Assembly: GCA_022828595.1 (NCBI GenBank)
Contig: JAKGHH010000007.1
Location: 35,092,356 to 35,156,355, forward strand
Source: Nelumbo lutea
Lineage: Eukaryota; Streptophyta; Magnoliopsida; Proteales; Nelumbonaceae
Direction of reading: 5' to 3'
Length of the DNA: 64,000 nt
In this document: positions 58,351 to 64,000 of the stretch, piece by piece
Numbering within the stretch: the first letter of the stretch is position 1
Layout: each line of letters begins with the position of its first letter
Made by a program: the position numbers and the translations under genes
Notes under the pieces: model-generated
The model's database searches: none
What the model saw: only the letters and a program-made list of their open reading frames with translations
What the model was told of the DNA's origin: nothing

Positions 58351-59040
58351 TTGTTGTGTGACCATTCATATATTGTGCCCTTAGGAGGCAACCCTTGGGA
58401 TAGTAGGTTTTGGAACCCTATTGTTGAGAAGTGTGCTAAGAGGTTGACTGCCTGGAGAAGGAACTATTTTTCTTTGGGAAATAGAATAGTTCTAATAAAA
58501 TTTACTCCCTCTGTCTTTAGAATGCCCCAAAAGGAAGTACTCAAGGTTGAAAAGATCATGAGAAACTTCTTGTTGGAACCAAGAGAAGATAGAAGGGATC
58601 ACTTGGTCAATTGGGGAATTGTTTGTAAAATGAAAGACAAGGGCAGCTAGGTATAGGCAACTTAGGAAAGAAGAACTTAGCTTTGTTGGGCAAGTGGTTG
58701 TGGAGGTGGTTTCTAAAAAGGGAGAGATTGTGGCATCAGGTAATAGAGAGAATACATGGACAGACTTGCAATGGTTGGGATGCAGAGTGTCGGTTCGGAC
58801 AACTTCGGCCTCACCTTGAAGCCTATTCATGGAATCCTTCCTCAGTTCTGAAGTCACATTAGGTATGATGCTTGTATTGGAGACAAATTTCTTTTCTAGG
58901 AGGATGTTTGGGTTGGTTCTTCCTCCTTAAGGTATCTCTTTCCCACATTGTATTCTGTTTCCCTTCTTAAAAAGGAACTTGGTTGGGTATAAGTTGGGAC
59001 CTGAGATTCAGGAGAGGGTTGAGAGATCACGAATTGAATT
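58351..59040 (+). pseudogene. L1-like LINE ORF2 fragment, + strand, first part
   Basis: C-A-K-R-L-T-A-W-R-R-N-Y-F-S-L-G-N-R-I and E-K-I-M-R-N-F-L are the conserved post-RT motif of plant L1 elements (L-x-x-W-K-x-x-x-L-S-x-G-G-R). Stops follow from 58,650. At about 59,040 it is interrupted by a minus-strand LINE, and the same element appears to resume near 60,600. Confidence 0.8.
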
Positions 59041-59864
59041 TGATTTCTTCCCTTTTTTTGAAGATAAATAATGAAAAGACTTTATTGCTAAAAATAAAAG
59101 ATAACTACAACTTAAATGTGGTGACAAGAGGTCACCCCCATCACGCTGCAATAATACAAGAGAAAATAAAACAAAACAGACTTCAAAGAAAACAAGGAAA
59201 TACATTAGGACTTCTTAAGAATTCAGAGAACACCGAAAATCATCCCTGAAGTCTTCTTTCTATAAACCTTGAAATTTTGGCAGTATCAACACCCAACCAA
59301 TGACTGAAGAACTGATTTGTGCCACCGCCTTGAAATTCTGGCAGTATCAGCTCCAAAGTCTTCTTTCCTTCCACCACCTGATGTCTGCAACTGGCGGATT
59401 AATTTCTAATGGTTGTAGTTTTGACAGCAGATCCAAACATTCTTCCATCTCCCCATAGAGAAAAGGCCCTCTAAAGTTTGGAGTCCAAACCACAGATCCA
59501 TTAATTATTTCATAAAATTCAGAAATGCACTCCCTTCCGACCCAAACTGTATATCATTGGACATATCTCACAAAAATTCTCAGTTCCCGACCAATCATCC
59601 TCCCACAACCTAATGCTAGACACACTCCCCACGTTCCAAGAATATTGAGGAACCACCAGAGAGTTGAAACTCATTATCCCTTTCCATACACAAACTCCGT
59701 AAGAGTGTCTCACTTCCTTTGAAACCCGCCCAAAATTCACCACTCCATACTTACATGCCACCACTCTCCTCCAAAGTGCTTCCCTCTCTCTTCCAAACCT
59801 CTACACCCACTTCCCCAACAAAGCTTTGTTGACAACCTCCACCCTTCTCACCCCAAGACCCTAA
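59041..59864 (-). pseudogene. L1-like LINE ORF2 tail, minus strand, inserted in the + strand LINE
   Basis: The left edge is a T-run then GAAGATAAATAATGAAAAGAC, the inverse of a LINE poly(A) end. The minus frame 59,764-59,519 reads V-A-C-K-Y-G, W-K-G-I-M, V-G-S-V-S-S-I-R-L-W-E-D-D-W, the W-x-D-x-W motif region of plant L1 ORF2. 5'-truncated. Confidence 0.75.
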
Positions 59865-60352
59865 TGCAGGAGCTAAAGAATCAAATTTAGAATTTTCTTA
59901 AAATTTCTGTATTTTTGTATATTTGGACAGTATGGGTGTTTTTGTCATTTTAACTAGTCTAGTGTGGGGCCTAGGCTATAACATCTTGTTCATCTAGTTG
60001 AGTAGGGCTTATCTTTCAATTTTTAGTTTATTTGCATTAGTAGATAGAAAGTTATTGTGTTTTTTGATGCACAAGACAGAGTGGCATATTTTGTAATTTT
60101 GGTGAACAGTATTCCGGGCCACACAAGTCGCTTTATAAATAGATGTATTCTCTTCTTTTTGAGGCTAATGAATGAATGAAGATTTCTTAAGAGCTCTCTT
60201 GTTGTATGGAGTGGCTCCTACAAACCCTAGAGAGATTCTAGGACCCCTTGGAGTGATTCCTTGGGATTTCTCTCTTTTCTCTTTCTCTACCATTTCTACT
60301 CTCTCTTCCTCTCTCTTTCTGTCTTGTGTTAGTTTGTTCCAGCCCTACTGCA
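59865..60352 (+). mobile_element. Probable solo LTR within the LINE cluster
   Basis: Starts TGCAGGAGC and ends AGCCCTACTGCA (TG...CA, inverted TGCAG/CTGCA). A + strand TATA-like TTTATAAATAG lies at 60,132. A CT-rich tract follows it. The duplication is uncertain: GACCC occurs on both sides but offset by two to three bases. Confidence 0.5.
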
Positions 60353-60599
60353 TCGGACCCCCTCCATTTTAGACTTACACACCACCTCCCACTTGACCAA
60401 TTGAATTTTCTTTTTTTCTTTTTTTTTTACTTTTCCAGCCCTCACATTCCACAGAAACTCCCGTTGAAATCTTTAAATCTCCCCATCACAGCTGTTGGAG
60501 CCTTAGTAGTCTTAATGGCTTCTTTTCTTGTGCCTCTTCTCCTCTTTGTCCTCTTCTCCCATCAACCTTTCCCTTAGAAAGAAATTTGGTGTAAATCTT
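60353..60599. other. Residual LINE-flank sequence, no gene
   Basis: CT-rich sequence with a T-run at 60,413-60,430. Probably the remainder of the minus-strand LINE. No readable motif. Confidence 0.35.
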
Positions 60600-61610
60600 T
60601 CCTTCTTAAGTTTTAGGCCTTTTGTTAGTGTATCATGGGGAGATGAATACGTTGGACTTATTGCAAAAAATAAGCCCCTCTCAGTGTTTGTCCCCTAATT
60701 GGTGTACCCTCTGCAAAGGCAGTTGTAAGAATTGTTACCACATTCTATCCTGTCCTTTTTCTGCAAGCATTTGAGAAAGGCTTTGTTATCTGGTTATGGG
60801 TGGAACCTGCCTTTGCAGATAAGTAATTTATTCAGTCCTGCTACCTTTGTATGGCCCGAGAAGAGAGGAAGGATTCTCTGGGGATGTGCTAGAGCTGCAG
60901 TGATATGGACAATTTGGGTGGTGAGGAATGCAAGATTCACTAAAAAGGAAAGGGATGAGGCAACAGTAATAGGTTGAATTATGCATAGGGTTATACAGAG
61001 GCTAAAACTATTGACATCCTTTTCCCTTTCATATGGAGATATTGGAAAGAAGTGGCTAAAAGTTTAAGATACAAGGTCAAAGCTCATTCAGATTAGAGAC
61101 CACGAGCAAAGGGTTTCATGAAACTGAATTTTGATGGGAGTTGCCGAGGAACCCAGGACCATCAGGTATAAGGGGAGTATTCTGAGATAGGGATGGACTT
61201 ATTACTGCCTTATATTCAGGACCAGCAGGGATTGGTGATTCCATTATTGCAGAATTCCAAGCTGTGCTACAAGGTGTACAGATTGCTACAAATCTGTACA
61301 GAATTCCATTAATTATTGCAGGGGATTCTAAAGTAGTGGTGGGATGGTCGAAGAATCCCAGAACAGCTTTGTGGATGCTTGGAGAGGCTCTCAAGAGATT
61401 TTAAATGGCGGACTTCTATACGGGTAGCTGATGGCTTAATTAAGCAAGGGGTGAATAGGAACCAGCTCTTGTGGGTTCAGTTGTAATTTATGTTTGAGGT
61501 GGATGCAGCATCTCACACCTCTTGATGGGATGTATTTTTGATGTACTTCTTCTGCCTTTTTTATTTAATAAAGTATCTTTTATTGATAAAAAAAACAATA
61601 AAAAACCTCA
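60600..61610 (+). pseudogene. L1-like LINE tail (zf-RVT, RNase H, 3' end), + strand
   Basis: C-x2-C-like W-C-T-L-C-K-G and H-I-L-S-C-P-F near 60,700-60,760 (zf-RVT type), A-V-I-W-T-I-W-V-V-R-N-A-R-F near 60,895 and K-L-N-F-D-G-S near 61,120 (RNase H first Asp). I-I-A-E-F-Q-A-V-L-Q-G and A-G-D-S-K-V-V-V-G-W follow near 61,240-61,350. The 3' end is ATTTAATAAAGTATC followed by A-runs at 61,590-61,605. It fits as the continuation of the 58,351 fragment. Confidence 0.8.
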
Positions 61611-61718
61611 ACCATATTGCAACTTTCCAAAACCCTGGCATAGGCAACCTCAAATTTTCACTTATCTGAAAATCACTGATTGGTCTCCTTTAATATCACA
61701 ATTTTTTTTCTTGGATTA

Positions 61719-61997
61719 TGGAAGATGTTTCGAATGCTGCTACAGTAGTCCGAACCAGGAAGAGAAGGAAGGAGAAGAGAAAGAAGAGAAGAAGAAAGAA
61801 AATAAAGGTTTATCGAAATCTGTTGGATTACCCCTACAGTTGACCCCCTTAATCTTCATTAGATTCTAATGATCTTTACAAAGACAAAAATGCCCTTACT
61901 TAAGTGTGGGGCAGTGACTCTAATAACACTGCCACATAAGCAAGCTACTTAACAAGCATAAGAAGACTAAACTACCCCTATTCGACACACTTTAACA
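61719..61997 (-). repeat. 3' LTR of copia D
   Basis: The right edge is exact: TTTAACA before the polypurine tract (inverse CTCCCCCTCAAG, 61,998-62,009). The left edge (TGGAAGATG) is set by similarity to the LTR of element C, which shares the GAACCAG(G/A)A(A/G)AGAA purine-rich stretch. C and D are probably related families. Confidence 0.65.
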
Positions 61998-64000
61998 CTC
62001 CCCCTCAAGCTGGAGAATATATGTCATATAATCCCAGCTTGTTAGATAGATAGTTCACTTTCCCTGAGCTTAGAGCTTTTGTAAACAAATCTGTCCACTG
62101 GTCATTAGAGCCCACATGTTCTATATTTATCTCTCCAGCAAGGACTTTCTCCCTCACAAAGTGGCAATCAACCTCTATGTGCTTTGTTCTCTCATGAAAG
62201 ACAGGGTTGGATGAGATATGGAGTGTAGCTTGGTTGTCACAGTACAATCTCATAGGTTTATCCATGTGACATCCAATTTCTTGTAGGAGTTTCCTCAACC
62301 ACACTAATTCATAGGTAGTGTGCGCCATGGCCTATACTCGGCTTCAACACTGCTTCACTGCTTCTGGCCACAACCGCTTGCTTTTTACTCCTCCATGTCA
62401 CAAGATTTCCTCCAAGAAATGTGCAATAGCCTGTAGTAGATCTTTTGTCAGTCATTGAGCCTGCCCAGTCTGCATCGGTATACCCAACTACTTCAAGTTT
62501 TCCTCCTGATCTATACAATAGCCCATGACCTGGAGCTCCTTTCAGATACCTCACAATTCTAAGGACTGCATCCCAGTGAGGTATACGAGGGTTTTGCATG
62601 AATTGGCTCACCACACTGACTACAAAGGAGATGTCGGGTCTTGTGATAGTCAGATAGTTCAGCTTTCCCACTAGTCGTCTATACCTTCTAGGATCTTCAA
62701 ATACTTCTCCTGTATCATTACTCAACTTAACATTTGGTTCCATAGGGGTCTGCCGGTTTTGCACCTAACAGTCCTGTTTCTTCCAATAGATCAAGAACAT
62801 ATTTTCTCTGGCACAGATTTACACCTTGTTTTGACCTAGCAACTTCTATTCCCAAGAAATACTTTAATGTTCTAAGGTCTTTTGTTTGAAAATGATTTTG
62901 CAGAAATACCTTTAGTTTGCCAATCCCCAATTTATCACTACCAGTAATGACAATATCATCCACATAGACTACTAATAAAATCTTCTCAACTTCTGAGTCA
63001 TAGCTGAACACTGATTGATCAACCTGGCATTGCTTCATTCCAAAACTCTTCACCACTTCGTTGAACTTTCCAAACCAAGCACTTGGAGATTGTTTCAACC
63101 CATAAATTGCCTTCTTCAGTTTGCACACCGTACCATCTTCCCCCTGAGCAACAAACCCAGGTGGTTGCTCCATATATACCTCCTCCACCAGATCACCATG
63201 GAGGAAGGCATTCTTTATGTCAAGCTGAAAGAGAGGCCAATCATACATAACTGCCAGGGAGATTAGTACACGAACAAAACCAATCTTAGCCACCAGAGAG
63301 AATGTCTCCATGTAGTCTACTGCATACAACTGTGAGTAACCTTTAGCAACGAATCTGGCCTTCAGACGCTCTACACTACCATCTGGCAAGTATTTCACAG
63401 TATACACCCATTTACAGCCCACAACATGCTTACCAGGTGGGAGAATAGTAAGTTCCCACGTTTGATTATGTTGAAGAGCAGAGAGTTCCTCCTCCATTGC
63501 CTGCCGCCATCCAGGTGAACTAAGAGTTTCTTGAACATTGTTAGGTATGGAAATAGAGGACAAAAGTGAAACAAACTAGCGATGTGAGGTAGAAAGACGA
63601 GATAATGAAACAAAATTGGAAATGGAATGGAGGGTAGAACTGCGTTTACCTTTCCGTAAGGCAATGGGTTGGTCAAGGTCTGAAGGTTCAGCAATAGGAG
63701 CCATGAGAGGATCCGCAGATGAGGTAGAAGCTGGAGGAGGGGCCGGTGTTGTTGACGTGTATACACTTGTCGGATTAGTGGTTGTTCGATGGTGATCTGC
63801 ACTGGATGAGGTGATGAGTCTACTTCCACAACAGCATCTGGAACTGAATCACTGACAGGAAGAGGAAGAGGAAGTGAGGGTGAAGACAAGGATGCATCAG
63901 GACTTGAGAAGAAGGATACAGACTCAAAAAAGGTGACATCAGGGTAGACATAGCACTTTCGGGTAATGGGATTATAACACTTGTACCCTTTTTGAGTCCG
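61998..64000 (-). pseudogene. Copia element D pol (integrase linker, RT, RNase H), cut by window end
   Basis: Minus strand, entering the window at 64,000. The integrase C-terminal/linker spans to about 63,560. The RT frame 63,563-62,727 has W-V-Y-T-V-K-Y, Q-L-D-I-K-N-A-F-L-H-G-D-L, L-K-K-A-I-Y-G-L-K-Q and the catalytic V-Y-V-D-D-I at 62,951-62,970. A frameshift near 62,745 leads to the frame 62,764-62,309 (Y-T-D-A-D-W-A, R-S-T-T-G-Y-C), and another near 62,325 to 62,328-62,005 (Y-C-D-N-Q-A-T, H-I-E-V-D-C-H-F, F-T-K-A-L). Two visible lesions. The 5' half lies outside. Confidence 0.9.

Noticed and set aside
59860..60357. GACCC on both sides of the LTR-like unit as a 5-bp target duplication
   Set aside because: Offset by two to three bases from the TG and CA ends, so it may be coincidence; boundaries left tentative.

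Overview
This is a flowering-plant nuclear window, almost certainly. It is AT-rich and intron-rich, and most of it is transposable-element debris: Ty1/copia, Ty3/gypsy, plant L1-like and RTE-like LINEs, CACTA, hAT and Tourist-type MITEs. I see no rRNA, tRNA, CRISPR or bacterial-type operon. Long introns swollen by retrotransposons point to an angiosperm with large introns (early-diverging eudicot, magnoliid or grapevine-like). The species cannot be named from the sequence alone.

The one well-supported host gene is on the + strand, about 28,066-42,490. It is the 5' part of a gene for a membrane-anchored C2 + GRAM protein, most like Arabidopsis BAGP1 (At3g59660 type). Eight exons can be placed to the base, all phase-compatible. 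They encode an N-terminal membrane segment, one C2 domain and the first half of the GRAM domain. Intron 7 has a GC donor. The rest of the protein (end of GRAM, VASt-type domain, C-terminus) is not in the window, so intron 8 would have to be longer than 21.5 kb, or the gene is broken here.

Layout. 1-8.8 kb: intergenic MITEs (Tourist, hAT, CACTA ends) and a gypsy remnant. 9.2-17.7 kb: a poorly resolved minus-strand unit with a promoter-like 5' end, an isolated LHW-type bHLH exon (12,560-12,661) and unrecognised coding segments (10,208-10,377; 9,176-9,603), plus a 561-bp near-perfect hairpin MITE. 18-27 kb: hAT MITEs, a copia RNase H relic and a gypsy relic split by a hAT element. 28-42.5 kb: the C2/GRAM gene, with RTE and L1 LINE pieces, solo LTRs, a truncated + strand copia and two copies of a hAT-borne G/C-palindrome minisatellite in its introns. 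42.8-58.05 kb: a three-level nest of minus-strand copia elements (C interrupted by A, A interrupted by B) with readable target-site duplications. 58.3-61.6 kb: a + strand LINE interrupted by a minus-strand LINE, itself carrying a probable solo LTR. 61.7-64 kb: the 3' half of a fourth copia (D), cut by the window edge.

I found no convincing new biological system. The most unusual items are the insertion nest in intron 8, the GC-AG intron, the upstream ORF in the C2/GRAM leader, the orphan bHLH exon, the long hairpin, and the minisatellite shared by two introns of one gene.
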